From Hymenobacter sublimis (GTDB lineage: Bacteria > Bacteroidota > Bacteroidia > Cytophagales > Hymenobacteraceae), in NCBI RefSeq assembly GCF_023101345.1, contig NZ_CP095848.1:3498001-3562000 (forward strand): a stretch of 64,000 bases of DNA. Reading direction: 5' to 3'. Under the pieces are notes generated by a model that was given only the letters and a program-made list of their open reading frames with translations, had not been told where the DNA came from and did no database searches. Every line of letters begins with the position of its first letter. Position 1 is the stretch's first letter. Positions 26,738 to 35,677 of the stretch are shown in pieces. The position numbers and the translations under genes were made by a program.

Positions 26738-27265
26738 TTACGTGCCTTGCTGTAGTATTAGTTGCATTTCAACGGCATTTTGCCAGCCCTGCGCTGTGCG
26801 CAACCATTCTTTGCGTACGCCAACTTCCGTAAAGCCCGCCGCCGCGAACAGGCGAATACTAGCCTGGTTAGCCGCCGAAATAGTACAATACACCTGATGC
26901 AGCCGTAATACCTGCCGAGCGTACGGTATAACTAATTCTAACGCTGCCCTAGCGTAGCCACGGCGCCTGTATTCGCCTTGCACGGTAATGCCCACGGCGG
27001 CCCGCTGGTGCAGGGGTTCAAACCCGAATATGTCCAAAGCGCCAACTGCCGCACCGCTGCCAGTGTCGGAAATAATCAGCCGCATCTGCCGCACCTCAAA
27101 AAAATCGGCGGCGGCATTATCCAGGTACTGCCGCAGCACATGCCGCGAAACCGGCACCAACGTGTCCGACACTCCCCAAACGCTCGGATCATTTTCCAGC
27201 GCGTACAGGAAATCGAGGTCTTCGGCTTCAAGAGGGCGCAGAAAAATCAGGTCGGAGGAGAGCAT
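26738..27265 (-). CDS. GNAT family N-acetyltransferase
   Basis: A 175-residue acetyltransferase with the acetyl-CoA loop QGEYRRRGYARAALELVI and the late NQASIRLFAAAGFTEVG that marks RimJ/SpeG-like members. N-terminal LRPLEAEDLDFLYALEND is the usual substrate-side helix pair. It may acetylate polyamines or protein N-termini. The start at 27265 was chosen because MLSSDLIFLRPLEAED begins the domain; a longer frame adds 14 residues. Dissociated from neighbours by gaps. Confidence 0.88.
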   Translation of the reverse strand: MLSSDLIFLRPLEAEDLDFLYALENDPSVWGVSDTLVPVSRHVLRQYLDNAAADFFEVRQMRLIISDTGSGAAVGALDIFGFEPLHQRAAVGITVQGEYRRRGYARAALELVIPYARQVLRLHQVYCTISAANQASIRLFAAAGFTEVGVRKEWLRTAQGWQNAVEMQLILQQGT

Positions 27266-27462
27266 AGGTAGGGAGGTAGTCGGCAGGTGTCCGGTAAACC
27301 TACGCATTGGGGCTTAAAACGAGGCTAAAGGCTTCTGTTATGTCCTTTCACGCTTGGTTACGTGATGGTCATGTGGTCGTTAAATCGAAAGACCGTCATG
27401 CAGAGCGCAGTATACGTGAGCACCCAGGCCGGCCAGCCCAATAGTTCGACTATAATTACCAC

Positions 27463-27504
27463 TAAACACAACGACCTCCCTGGTCGGAGAGGTCGTTGTG
27501 TTTA
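27463..27504 (-). terminator. 16-bp hairpin after dapF
   Basis: TAAACACAACGACCTC (27463-27478) and its exact complement (27489-27504) form a stem with a 10-base loop, 23 bases past the dapF stop on the minus strand. Confidence 0.8.
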
Positions 27505-27526
27505 AATGAAACAACGGGGCGGCTGG

Positions 27527-28336
27527 CTATTTCTGTCTGTCGGCTACCTCAAGCTTGCCATCGAAGACGCGGGTAGCGGGGCCGCTGAGGTAGATATTGG
27601 TGAAGGAGCCGTCGGGTTTGGCGTCGAAGGCCACACGCAGGTCGCCGCCGGGAGTGCGCAGGTGCACGGGGCTGGTAGCGCCGCGCCGGGATGCGGCCAG
27701 GGCCACGGCCGTGACACCGGTGCCGCAGCTCAGGGTTTCGTCTTCTACGCCTCGCTCATAGGTGCGCACCTGCCAAGGCTGGCCGGGGGTAGCCGGCGAT
27801 TCTACAAAGTTGACGTTGGTGCCTTTCTCCCGGAACCGCTCATTGTAGCGGTAGGCGCGGCCCTCGGTGTACACGTTCAGCTCGGCCAGAGTGCTGGCGG
27901 GCAGAAAGCGGACCAGATGAGGGGAGCCGGTATCCAGAAACACGCCGTACTCTTCTACCTCCTGCTGGCCAATTACGTCCTGCATGCGCAGGTGCACGGT
28001 GCCGTCGGCATCTACCCGGCCATCGTGGGGGCCATCGGCGGCCAGAAACCGGGTTTGGGTTTCGATGACGCCGAGCTGTTTGGCGAAGGCCACTGTGCAG
28101 CGCCCCCCGTTGCCGCACATGGAGCCCAGGTAACCATCGGCGTTAAAGTACACCATCTCGAAATCGTACTGAGCGTGCTGGCGAAGCAGAATCAGCCCGT
28201 CGGCCCCGATGCCGCGGCGTCGGTCGCAGAGGAAGCGCACTAAGTGAGAATTGGTTTCGTCGAACTGGCGGGAACGGTCGTCCACCATCACGAAGTCATT
28301 GCCGGTGCCCTGGTATTTGAAAAAGGATAACGTCAC
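27527..28336 (-). CDS. dapF: diaminopimelate epimerase
   Basis: A 269-residue cofactor-free racemase that converts LL- to meso-diaminopimelate for lysine and peptidoglycan synthesis. The two catalytic cysteines are C74 in SMCGNGGRC and C204 in LSCGTGVTA. The N-terminal FFKYQGTGNDFV is also conserved. Its stop is about 220 bases upstream of the GNAT start. DinB ends 18 bases before it on the same strand, so the two could be one transcript. Confidence 0.97.
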   Translation of the reverse strand: MTLSFFKYQGTGNDFVMVDDRSRQFDETNSHLVRFLCDRRRGIGADGLILLRQHAQYDFEMVYFNADGYLGSMCGNGGRCTVAFAKQLGVIETQTRFLAADGPHDGRVDADGTVHLRMQDVIGQQEVEEYGVFLDTGSPHLVRFLPASTLAELNVYTEGRAYRYNERFREKGTNVNFVESPATPGQPWQVRTYERGVEDETLSCGTGVTAVALAASRRGATSPVHLRTPGGDLRVAFDAKPDGSFTNIYLSGPATRVFDGKLEVADRQK

Positions 28337-28354
28337 GGGAAAAGCAAAAAAGAG

Positions 28355-28837
28355 TCAGAAAGATTTGCGCAGCAGGGCTACCTGGCCGGCGTGGTAAAGA
28401 TAATGCTGGGCGGTACCATGCAGCAGCACGTACCAGGAATCTGAGGAGCCGGTGGCGGGGTAGCGGCCGGAATCAGGCACGATATCCAGGTCGGCATCTG
28501 GCAGCCGCTGCACGGCGGCTAGTAACCGCTGATGGGCCCGCACGAGTTCCTGCCGGGCCTGCTGCCAGGCCGCCTCATCGGGAGTGGCAGGAAACGGAGG
28601 CCAGTCGGGGGCGGCGAGCGGCGTTAGAGTCCGCTGCTCTAGGCGTTGCGCCACGGTTAGCGTCCAGGTAGTCAGGTGGCAAACTAACTCGCCAATGCTG
28701 TGCGCCTGCGCTACTGGTCGCGCCGCGGCCTGGGCTGCCGTCAGGCCGGCCAGGGTTGCCTGCAACGACGGCCCCGACCAGGCGTCGCCGTCGAAAGCCC
28801 GCTGCAATTGTTCCGTGATTCGGGCTACTTCCCGCAT
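28355..28837 (-). CDS. DinB-like four-helix metal-binding protein
   Basis: A 160-residue DinB/YfiT-like protein. Expected metal-site histidines are in HSIGELVCHLTTW near residue 50 and in LHGTAQHYLYHAGQVALLR near the C-terminus. Related proteins act as thiol-dependent transferases (for example with bacillithiol) but many are unassigned. The ATG at 28837 is preceded by AGAGGAAGC, a plausible ribosome site, and cuts off a 15-residue basic extension. It is 18 bases from dapF and divergent from the methyltransferase. Confidence 0.85.
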   Translation of the reverse strand: MREVARITEQLQRAFDGDAWSGPSLQATLAGLTAAQAAARPVAQAHSIGELVCHLTTWTLTVAQRLEQRTLTPLAAPDWPPFPATPDEAAWQQARQELVRAHQRLLAAVQRLPDADLDIVPDSGRYPATGSSDSWYVLLHGTAQHYLYHAGQVALLRKSF

Positions 28838-28897
28838 GCTTCCTCTTCTGCTACGTTTCCTACCCTGTTTCGTGCCGGCCAATGCTGCGCCATGCCG

Positions 28898-28905
28898 TAC
28901 CTTTG
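28898..28905 (+). promoter_or_regulatory. -7 promoter element for the methyltransferase gene
   Basis: TACCTTTG, an exact TAnnTTTG match, 36 bases before the ATG at 28942. Confidence 0.5.
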
Positions 28906-28941
28906 CCAGCCTGCCCCCGCGGGCAGCGTAAAGGTAGTTCT

Positions 28942-29826
28942 ATGTACACGTTCCTCACCACCAGCCCCTGGGCCGACTACGAGCTGATTGACGCCGGCAA
29001 TTTTGAAAAGCTGGAGCGCTTCGGCAAACATATTCTGGCTCGCCCCGAACCCCAGGCCATCTGGGACCCCCACCTGCCAGCTTCGGAATGGCAGCGCGCC
29101 AATGCCATCTTCACCCGCGAAAAAGGCAGCCAGGAACGCGGCCAGTGGAAAATAAAGCCGGGCACGCCCGAGCAGTGGATTATCGGGTATGAGCGGCCCG
29201 ATGGGCTGAAGCTGCGGTTTCGGCTGGGTATGTCGTCGTTTAAGCACGTCGGGCTGTTTCCGGAGCAGGACCCCAACTGGCAGTTCATTTACCAGCAAAC
29301 GCGCAAGCGCCAGGCTGCCCAGCCCCGGGTGCTTAACCTGTTTGCGTACACCGGGGCCGCAACCTTGGCCGCCCGCGCCGCCGGCGCCGACGTCACTCAC
29401 CTCGACTCGGTGAAGCAGGTGAACTTCTGGGCCCGCGACAACATGGAAGCTTCGAGCCTAGATGGGGTGCGCTGGCTGGTGGAAGACGCCATGAAGTACG
29501 TGCGGCGCGAGGTGAAACGTGGCAGCAAGTACCAGGGCCTGATTCTGGACCCACCTGCTTACGGCCGTGGCCCCAACGGCGAGAAGTGGCAGCTGGAAGA
29601 TGAGCTGAACGAGATGCTCAAGCTGTGTAAGGAGCTGCTAGACCCCCAGGACCACTTTTTCCTGGTGAACTTGTACTCCCTGGGCTTCTCGGCCCTGATT
29701 CTGGAAAACTTGGTGCACGAAATTTTCCCGGAGGCCCGCCACACCCGCGAAATCGGGGAAATTTATCTGCACGACGCGGCCGCCCGCAAGCTGCCGCTCG
29801 GCACCTTCTGCCGGTTTGCTACCTAG
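28942..29826 (+). CDS. class I SAM-dependent methyltransferase (RlmK/RlmI-like, probable rRNA enzyme)
   Basis: A 294-residue methyltransferase. The SAM loop is in VLNLFAYTGAATLAARAAGA, the acidic ribose-binding end is VTHLDSVKQVN, and the motif IV stretch LDPPAYGRGPNGEKW is of the type used by N2-guanine and C5-cytosine rRNA methyltransferases. It is shorter than full RlmI or RlmK and has no PUA domain. The ATG at 28942 follows the promoter element and begins MYTFLTTSPWADYEL; earlier codons add no homology. An imperfect hairpin follows at 29852-29887. Confidence 0.88.
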   Translation: MYTFLTTSPWADYELIDAGNFEKLERFGKHILARPEPQAIWDPHLPASEWQRANAIFTREKGSQERGQWKIKPGTPEQWIIGYERPDGLKLRFRLGMSSFKHVGLFPEQDPNWQFIYQQTRKRQAAQPRVLNLFAYTGAATLAARAAGADVTHLDSVKQVNFWARDNMEASSLDGVRWLVEDAMKYVRREVKRGSKYQGLILDPPAYGRGPNGEKWQLEDELNEMLKLCKELLDPQDHFFLVNLYSLGFSALILENLVHEIFPEARHTREIGEIYLHDAAARKLPLGTFCRFAT

Positions 29827-29851
29827 TAGGCGGTAAAGAGGTAAGACAGAT

Positions 29852-29887
29852 GAACGTCATTCGTCGGCTACGCTCGAAATGACGTTC
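29852..29887 (+). terminator. imperfect hairpin after the methyltransferase gene
   Basis: GAACGTCATTCG (29852-29863) pairs with CGAAATGACGTTC (29875-29887) with one bulge. The arms belong to the CGTCA-type intergenic motif seen elsewhere in the window. Confidence 0.5.
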
Positions 29888-29956
29888 TGATGAAATGATG
29901 CTCCTTTAGCTTACCTCTCCTACCCTCCTTTCTTCACACCCTCCTACCCTTCCCCT

Positions 29957-30898
29957 ATGCGCCACCGCCGTCTGGCCCTGATTGACATGGGCACGAATAC
30001 GTTTCACTTGCTCATTGTGGAGCTGCCCGAGCCTAGCCACCAGCAGCCCGTTACGCTGCTGCGCACCAAGGTGGGCGTGCGGCTGGGCGAGGGCGGCATC
30101 AGCAAGGGCGAAATTGCCCCAGCCGCCTTTGAGCGGGCCCTGCATACGCTGGTTGGCTTCAAGGAGGAAATTGAGCTGCACCAAGTAACGGAAGTGCGGG
30201 CCACAGCCACCAGCGCCATGCGCGTTACCCGCAACGGGCCGGCCCTGGCCCAGGCCATCTTCGAGCAAACCGGTATTCGGGTAGAGGTTATTCCGGGCGA
30301 GCGGGAGGCCGAGCTGATTGCCAAAGGCGTGCGCTGGGCCGTGCCCCTAGGCACCCAGCCCCATTTAATCATGGACATCGGCGGCGGCTCGGTGGAGTTT
30401 ATCATTGCTGATGCCACAACCATTTTCTGGAAGCAGAGCTTTGAAATTGGGGCCCAGCGCCTACTCGACAAGTTTTTCCCTGACCCCAGCGGCGTGTTTC
30501 CTCCCGAGGCGGTAGCGGCCGAGCAGGAGTACCTAACGGCCGTACTGGCCCCACTGGCCGCAGCAGTGCAGCAGTACCAGCCGGTAGGCATTGTCGGGGC
30601 CTCGGGCAGCTTCGATAGTCTGGCGGACATGCAATTGGGCCGACTCCGGACCGAAGCCGAGTTACCGCCCCGCACCGAATTAGCCGTTAGCAGCTTCCAG
30701 ACCAGCTACCAGCAACTGCTCAGCCTAACCCATGAGCAGCGGGTAGCGCTGCCCGGCATCTTGCCCATGCGCGCCGATATGCTAGTGGTAGCCAGTGTGC
30801 TGATTGACTTGGTGCTGAACATGACCGGCGCAACCAGCATCCACACTTCCGCCTACGCCCTCAAGGAAGGCCTGCTAGCCGAAATGCTGGAGCAGTAA
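29957..30898 (+). CDS. Ppx/GppA-family phosphatase (exopolyphosphatase or pppGpp phosphohydrolase)
   Basis: A 313-residue ASKHA-fold phosphatase with the N-terminal phosphate loop LIDMGTNTFHLLIVE, the second motif LIMDIGGGSVEFII and the VRATATSAMRVTRNG stretch. It has only the catalytic domain (about 300 residues) and lacks the C-terminal HD domain of E. coli Ppx/GppA. It could hydrolyse polyphosphate or pppGpp; the sequence does not decide. The next gene starts 43 bases later on the same strand. Confidence 0.93.
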   Translation: MRHRRLALIDMGTNTFHLLIVELPEPSHQQPVTLLRTKVGVRLGEGGISKGEIAPAAFERALHTLVGFKEEIELHQVTEVRATATSAMRVTRNGPALAQAIFEQTGIRVEVIPGEREAELIAKGVRWAVPLGTQPHLIMDIGGGSVEFIIADATTIFWKQSFEIGAQRLLDKFFPDPSGVFPPEAVAAEQEYLTAVLAPLAAAVQQYQPVGIVGASGSFDSLADMQLGRLRTEAELPPRTELAVSSFQTSYQQLLSLTHEQRVALPGILPMRADMLVVASVLIDLVLNMTGATSIHTSAYALKEGLLAEMLEQ

Positions 30899-30941
30899 TC
30901 GGTTAATGCGGCCTCCCGCCATCCTTCCCTTACCCTGCCTC

Positions 30942-32009
30942 ATGCCAACGACTTTTCCCTATACCCAGCTCTTTGCCTTCACAGAGTCTGTTTTTAAAGG
31001 TATCGGCTGCTCCGACGAAGACGCTACTCTAGCCACCGAAACCCTGCTTTCCGCCGATTTGCGCGGCATCGACTCGCACGGCGTGGCCCGCCTCGTGGGT
31101 TACGTTCGGCTTTGGGAAGCCGGCCGCATCAATACCACGCCCCGGGTAGGCGTCACGTACGAAACGCCTAGCACTGCCGTAGTAGATGGCGACGGTGGCC
31201 TGGGGCTGGTAGTTGGGCCTAAAGCCATGCAGGTAGCTCTGGAAAAGGCCCGGCAGGTAGGCACGGGCTGGGTATCGGTAAAGAACTCCAACCACTTCGG
31301 CATTGCCGGCTACCACGCCATGAAGGCCCTGGCCCACGACATGATTGGGGTAGCCATGACCAATGCCTCCCCCCTGGTAGCCCCCACGTATTCGCTGGAA
31401 CGCCTACTGGGCACTAACCCCATTGCCGTGGCCGTGCCCGCCGGCGACCAGCCCGATTTTGTGTTGGATATGGCCACGACCACCGCCGCTAACGGCAAGC
31501 TCGAAATTGCCCAGCGCAAGGACCTGCCCATTCCCGAAGGATGGGCCCAGGATGCGCACGGCGTGGGCTCCACGGATCCGAACGCCGTAAAAAACGGCGG
31601 TGCCCTGCTTCCGTTGGGTGGTGCTACTGGCTCGCACAAGGGGTACGGGTTGGGAGCCGTGGTAGATATTTTCTCGGCTGTGCTCAGCGGCGCCAACTAC
31701 GGACCGTGGGTGCCACCGTTCGTGGCCTTCCTGCAACCTTCGGCCAACCCCGTGGGTGAGGGCCTGGGCCATTTCTTCGGGGCCATGCGGGTCGATGCCT
31801 TTCGGCCGGCCGCCGAGTTCAAGGCCCACATGGATAACTGGATTACCACTTTTCGCCAGGCCCGCGCCACGGAAGGCCAGCACGTGCGTATTCCCGGCGA
31901 CCCGGAGCGGGAAATATCGGCGCACCGTCTGCTAGACGGAATTCCGCTGCTGGACCCCGTTGTTCAGGACCTGGAAACCGTCGGCGCTAAGTTTGGAGTA
32001 AAGCTGTAA
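30942..32009 (+). CDS. Ldh-family (malate/L-lactate dehydrogenase type) oxidoreductase
   Basis: A 355-residue NAD(P)-dependent 2-hydroxyacid dehydrogenase of the type-2 malate/lactate family. Marks are RGIDSHGVARLVGYV, SVKNSNHFGIAGYHAM with the catalytic histidine, and GATGSHKGYGLGAVVDIFS. Family members use malate, lactate, ureidoglycolate, sulfolactate or hydroxyproline-derived substrates, so the substrate stays open. The ATG at 30942 starts MPTTFPYTQLFAFTES, as in the family; an earlier in-frame start adds 12 residues. Confidence 0.93.
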   Translation: MPTTFPYTQLFAFTESVFKGIGCSDEDATLATETLLSADLRGIDSHGVARLVGYVRLWEAGRINTTPRVGVTYETPSTAVVDGDGGLGLVVGPKAMQVALEKARQVGTGWVSVKNSNHFGIAGYHAMKALAHDMIGVAMTNASPLVAPTYSLERLLGTNPIAVAVPAGDQPDFVLDMATTTAANGKLEIAQRKDLPIPEGWAQDAHGVGSTDPNAVKNGGALLPLGGATGSHKGYGLGAVVDIFSAVLSGANYGPWVPPFVAFLQPSANPVGEGLGHFFGAMRVDAFRPAAEFKAHMDNWITTFRQARATEGQHVRIPGDPEREISAHRLLDGIPLLDPVVQDLETVGAKFGVKL

Positions 32010-32033
32010 GAGGGTTTTACCTTGTCTATCATA

Positions 32034-32069
32034 AAAAAAGCCCGCCTGGAATACCAGGCGGGCTTTTTT
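32034..32069. terminator. bidirectional rho-independent terminator
   Basis: A perfect 16-bp stem (AAAAAAGCCCGCCTGG and partner) with a 4-base loop and A/T runs, between the convergent Ldh-family and L,D-transpeptidase genes. Confidence 0.95.
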
Positions 32070-32084
32070 ATGAATAACAACGTG

Positions 32085-32915
32085 CTAGATTAGGTGGGCG
32101 TCGCTGAGCAGTTTGCTCATGGCCACTTCTTCATTTAAGTACTTCGACGAGTATTGGGTATCGGGGCCGTTCAAGAACAGGCACGTCTGGCCGCCTACGG
32201 CCTCAATAATGGCGTCTTTCTGATCCATGGGCAAGGCTGGGCAGCCAAGGCTACGGCCCAGGCGGCCGTACTGCCGGATAAAGTCTTCGCTCACGTATTC
32301 AGCGCCGTGCATGACCACTGAGCGCAACAAGGCGTTAGTGTTGTAGCCCTCATCTACGCCTTGCAGTTTCAAAGACAGGCCGTGCTTACCGGTGTACTCG
32401 CCTTGGGTTACATAGAAACCCAGGCTGCTCATGTTCGACTCGTTCTCGTTGGAGAAGTTGGTCGCCATGTTTTCACCGGAGTTGTGGCCGTGCGCTACTA
32501 GCGTGTGGAACTTAACCTGCTTGTTGGCCAGGTCCAGCACCCACAGGCGCTTTTGCGTGGAAGGCAAACCGAAGTCGACTACGGTTAGTAACTGCTTGTT
32601 ACTGAGCTTACCTTCCTGCTCTAGGTTGAGGTAGCCCGTCATTGCCTTCTGGAACACCTCATAGCGTAGGCCCTGCTGTTCCACGCCCAACTCTTGGTAC
32701 AGGCTCTGCATACGCTGGTCAAACAGCACGGCTTTCATGGCCTCCGGCGAAATGGAGCGCAACTCCGAGCCGGTGGTAGCAGCTTTCGATTTGGTCACGG
32801 GAGCGGCCAACGGAGTAGCCAGAAACAGAGAGGCTACAAACGGCAGCACGCGGCGAGCCATCCGACGGGTGCGGCGCTTCAGGCGCTGGCGGCGAACTAC
32901 ACTCTGATTTTCCAT
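32085..32915 (-). CDS. murein L,D-transpeptidase catalytic domain family protein (exported)
   Basis: A 276-residue protein. After a very basic N-terminus (RRQRLKRRTRRMARR) comes a signal segment VLPFVASLFLATPLAAP. The catalytic-domain marks are VVMHGAEYVSEDFI and the nucleophile region GRSLGCPALPMDQ with Cys, and TLVAHGHNSGENMATNFSN upstream. These proteins belong to the YkuD-like group that cross-links peptidoglycan or trims it. A paralogue lies at 39962-40909. The ATG at 32915 is preferred; a GTG two codons earlier is possible. Confidence 0.88.
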   Translation of the reverse strand: MENQSVVRRQRLKRRTRRMARRVLPFVASLFLATPLAAPVTKSKAATTGSELRSISPEAMKAVLFDQRMQSLYQELGVEQQGLRYEVFQKAMTGYLNLEQEGKLSNKQLLTVVDFGLPSTQKRLWVLDLANKQVKFHTLVAHGHNSGENMATNFSNENESNMSSLGFYVTQGEYTGKHGLSLKLQGVDEGYNTNALLRSVVMHGAEYVSEDFIRQYGRLGRSLGCPALPMDQKDAIIEAVGGQTCLFLNGPDTQYSSKYLNEEVAMSKLLSDAHLI

Positions 32916-33225
32916 CGACACAGTTCAGTTTCGGGTTTTCAGTAAAGTGCTTGTTTCTGCACGAAACAGACATTACGGGTTTTACGAAACAGAGCCCATT
33001 GCAGATACATAAACAGGCCCCGAAATCTGTACCCCTCTATTTAAAGGCGCAATTCAGCAGATAGATTCCCATTCGGTGAAAAACGGCAAAAAGAACATTA
33101 ACATTCAGCAATACAACACCAGCTTCTCACTACCCAATTTTCCACATTAGAGGCCCCAAATCCGCTCTTATCGGCGCAATGCGCGTCGTTTCTTTTTCCC
33201 ACCAACCAATTCCCACATTTCTCAC
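32916..33225. other. divergent intergenic region of about 310 bases
   Basis: AT-rich leader between the L,D-transpeptidase gene and the amylase gene. No exact TAnnTTTG element was found on either strand and no gene is seen. Confidence 0.5.
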
Positions 33226-35589
33226 ATGCACACATGTACACATTGGATGCGCAAGCTCACCCTAGCCGCCGCGGCACTGCTGGCGCTGGGCGGGCAACCC
33301 GCTAAGGCCCAGAAAGTAGTCCTGCAGGGCTACTGGTGGGACTACTGGAACAGCAATTACCCGAATGGCTGGGCCAACTACGTTGCCTTGCTGGCTCCGC
33401 GGCTGAAAGCCATGGGCATTGATGCCGTGTGGCTGCCCCCAAGCATCAAGAACGGTAACCAAGGCAACGGCTACTCGCCCTTCGACAACTACGACCTGGG
33501 CGACAAGTACCAGAAAGGCTTCACGGCTACCCGTCTGGGTACCAAGGATGAGCTGCTGCGGGCCGTGGCTGTGCTGCACGCCAACGGTATTGAAGTAGTG
33601 CAGGACATCGTGCTGAACCACAACGATGGCGCGGGCTCCCAGACCGGTGCCGGCGGGCAGGACCCGGCGGCCTGGGAGGATGGCTCCACCAGCAAGTACA
33701 AGAACTTCCGCTACGTGAGCTACAGCAAGCCCGCTACCGCGGAAGATGCGGCCAACTACCTGGCCCGCAACGGCCGCTTTCCTAAAAACTGGCAGAACTT
33801 CAACCCCAACCCGGGCAACAACTCTACCTCCGGCGACTGGAACGCCGTGTACTTCGGGCCCGACGTAAGCTACTACAACGGCTCCTACGGTCAGAGCTCC
33901 AACGCTACCTTTAACCCCGCCCAATCGGCTGACTACATGCGCACCAACGTGCGCAACTGGCTGGTATGGTACAAGAAGCAGGTGGGCTTTGATGGCGTGC
34001 GGATGGATGCCGTGAAGCACTTCCCGGATGCCGCCTCCGAGGATTTCCTCTACAACCTGCAAAGCAACGCGGGTTGGGCTTCGGGCGGGGCAACCATGTA
34101 CGCCGTGGGCGAATGGGTCGGCTCGGCGGGGCAGATGGACGGCTGGGTGGCCAACGTACAGAACCGGGCCGGCACCTTCGATTTTTCCCTGCGCAATGGC
34201 CTTTACAGCATTGTGAGCGGGGGCGGCAACTTCGACATAGGCTCGTTGCCAGGGTACCAGCAGGGCGCGCGGGTAGTAAACATCAACGGGCAGTACGTGC
34301 ACCGCACCGTGCCGTTCGTAAACAACCACGACACGTTCCGGCCTCAGGTAGACGCCAACGGCAACTACATCGGCTGGAACACTGGCTCGGAACTGGCCCC
34401 CCACATCGATCCGTTTGACCCGCGCCTGTCGGCTACGTATGCAGCAGCCCTGGCCCTGGACGGCTCCCCGCAGATCTTTTTCGAGGATTTGTTTAACGTG
34501 GGCAGCACCAGCAAGCGCTACTCGCACCAGCCCACCAGCACTACCGATTTGCCCCTGCGCGCCGACATCGAGAACCTGATTTGGTGCCACCAGAATCTGC
34601 GCTTCAAGGACGGAGCCTACAAAGTGCGCTACCAAGCCCCCGACCACCTCGTAATTGAGCGCGGCGCCAAGGCCATTATCGGTATCAACGACAACTTCTC
34701 GGCCTGGCAGAACAATACCGTTGCCTGTGACTTTGCCCCCGGCACGGTGCTCAAAGATTATTCCGGGGCTAATGGCACGGCTACCGTTACGGTGAGCAGC
34801 ACCCAGACTGTGACCATCAATACGCCACCCTGCAACGGCACGGCTAGCGCCGGCCGTCGGGGCTACTCAGTGTGGGCCCCCACGGGCATTGGCACCAACT
34901 ATACTCGCGCGGCCATGGCTACCACCCAGGAGTGGGAACTAGCCGATGACCTAGGCGACTCGCACGCTTCCTCGCTGAAGCAGGGCGGGCAGCTGCCGGC
35001 TTCCTCCACGGCGTACCGCACGGCCGGCCGCATTTATGTGGCTTCGGGCAAAGCCGTCAGCTATACCCTGTTCCCCACGGATGCCACCCGCAGCCTAGCC
35101 GTGGAGCTAATCAACAGCAGCGGCACGGTGCTGAGCAGCAAAACCGGAACGGGCAACCTTACCGGTACCTACACTCCCACTGCCACCGGCTGGATTACGC
35201 TGCGGGCTAAGAACGCGGTGACCACCAACCCTGGTCAGCGGGCCTTTGTGAAGGCTACCTACACGGCCCCGACTGTACTTAGCAGCACGGCCCTGCGCGA
35301 AAGCACGGTAACGGCGGCCCCGGCCGCTACCCCCACCGGCACCGACCTACTGGTGTACCCCAACCCCACCAGCGCCGACCGAATTGAGGTGGTGCTGCAG
35401 TCGGAGCAGGATGTGACGGCCACGCTACGCCTGCTGGATCTGACTGGCCGCTTGGTGCATGAGCAGTCGGTGCGGCTGTACCCGGGCACTACGGAGCAGC
35501 GCCTCACCGTAGGCCGCGCGCTGCCAGCCGGCGTGTACCAGTTGCACGTGCCCGAGCTAGGCCTCAGCCGGAAGGTAGTAGTACGGTAG
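33226..35589 (+). CDS. secreted GH13 alpha-amylase with T9SS type A sorting domain
   Basis: A 787-residue secreted enzyme. The signal peptide ends near KAQ at residue 29. The catalytic (beta/alpha)8 barrel covers about residues 30-430, with nucleophile D261 in DGVRMDAVKH, acid/base E296 in AVGEWVGS, transition-state D369 in VNNHDTFR, and VVQDIVLNH. A domain C follows (to about 525), then a beta-sandwich (about 560-690) and the sorting domain from about 705 (LLVYPNPTSADR...LPAGVYQLHV...SRKVVVR). The type IX secretion machine would export it to the surface or medium to attack starch-like alpha-1,4-glucans. Confidence 0.95.
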   Translation: MHTCTHWMRKLTLAAAALLALGGQPAKAQKVVLQGYWWDYWNSNYPNGWANYVALLAPRLKAMGIDAVWLPPSIKNGNQGNGYSPFDNYDLGDKYQKGFTATRLGTKDELLRAVAVLHANGIEVVQDIVLNHNDGAGSQTGAGGQDPAAWEDGSTSKYKNFRYVSYSKPATAEDAANYLARNGRFPKNWQNFNPNPGNNSTSGDWNAVYFGPDVSYYNGSYGQSSNATFNPAQSADYMRTNVRNWLVWYKKQVGFDGVRMDAVKHFPDAASEDFLYNLQSNAGWASGGATMYAVGEWVGSAGQMDGWVANVQNRAGTFDFSLRNGLYSIVSGGGNFDIGSLPGYQQGARVVNINGQYVHRTVPFVNNHDTFRPQVDANGNYIGWNTGSELAPHIDPFDPRLSATYAAALALDGSPQIFFEDLFNVGSTSKRYSHQPTSTTDLPLRADIENLIWCHQNLRFKDGAYKVRYQAPDHLVIERGAKAIIGINDNFSAWQNNTVACDFAPGTVLKDYSGANGTATVTVSSTQTVTINTPPCNGTASAGRRGYSVWAPTGIGTNYTRAAMATTQEWELADDLGDSHASSLKQGGQLPASSTAYRTAGRIYVASGKAVSYTLFPTDATRSLAVELINSSGTVLSSKTGTGNLTGTYTPTATGWITLRAKNAVTTNPGQRAFVKATYTAPTVLSSTALRESTVTAAPAATPTGTDLLVYPNPTSADRIEVVLQSEQDVTATLRLLDLTGRLVHEQSVRLYPGTTEQRLTVGRALPAGVYQLHVPELGLSRKVVVR

Positions 35590-35613
35590 TCGCCTACCTC
35601 TGCTTCTGCACAG

Positions 35614-35650
35614 CAAAAAGCCCCGCCGAAAATTCGGCGGGGCTTTTTTG
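35614..35650. terminator. bidirectional rho-independent terminator
   Basis: A 17-bp stem (CAAAAAGCCCCGCCGAA and partner) with a 2-base loop and a T run, between the convergent amylase gene and the truncated-hemoglobin gene. Confidence 0.95.
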
Positions 35651-35677
35651 ATTTTTTCTTCGCTAGCGGGAGGCTGC

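Noticed and set aside
33262..34647. Long open frame of 461 codons on the strand opposite the amylase gene
   Set aside because: It mirrors the amylase codon bias in antisense, has low-complexity Val/Gly/His-rich translation and no domain or signal.
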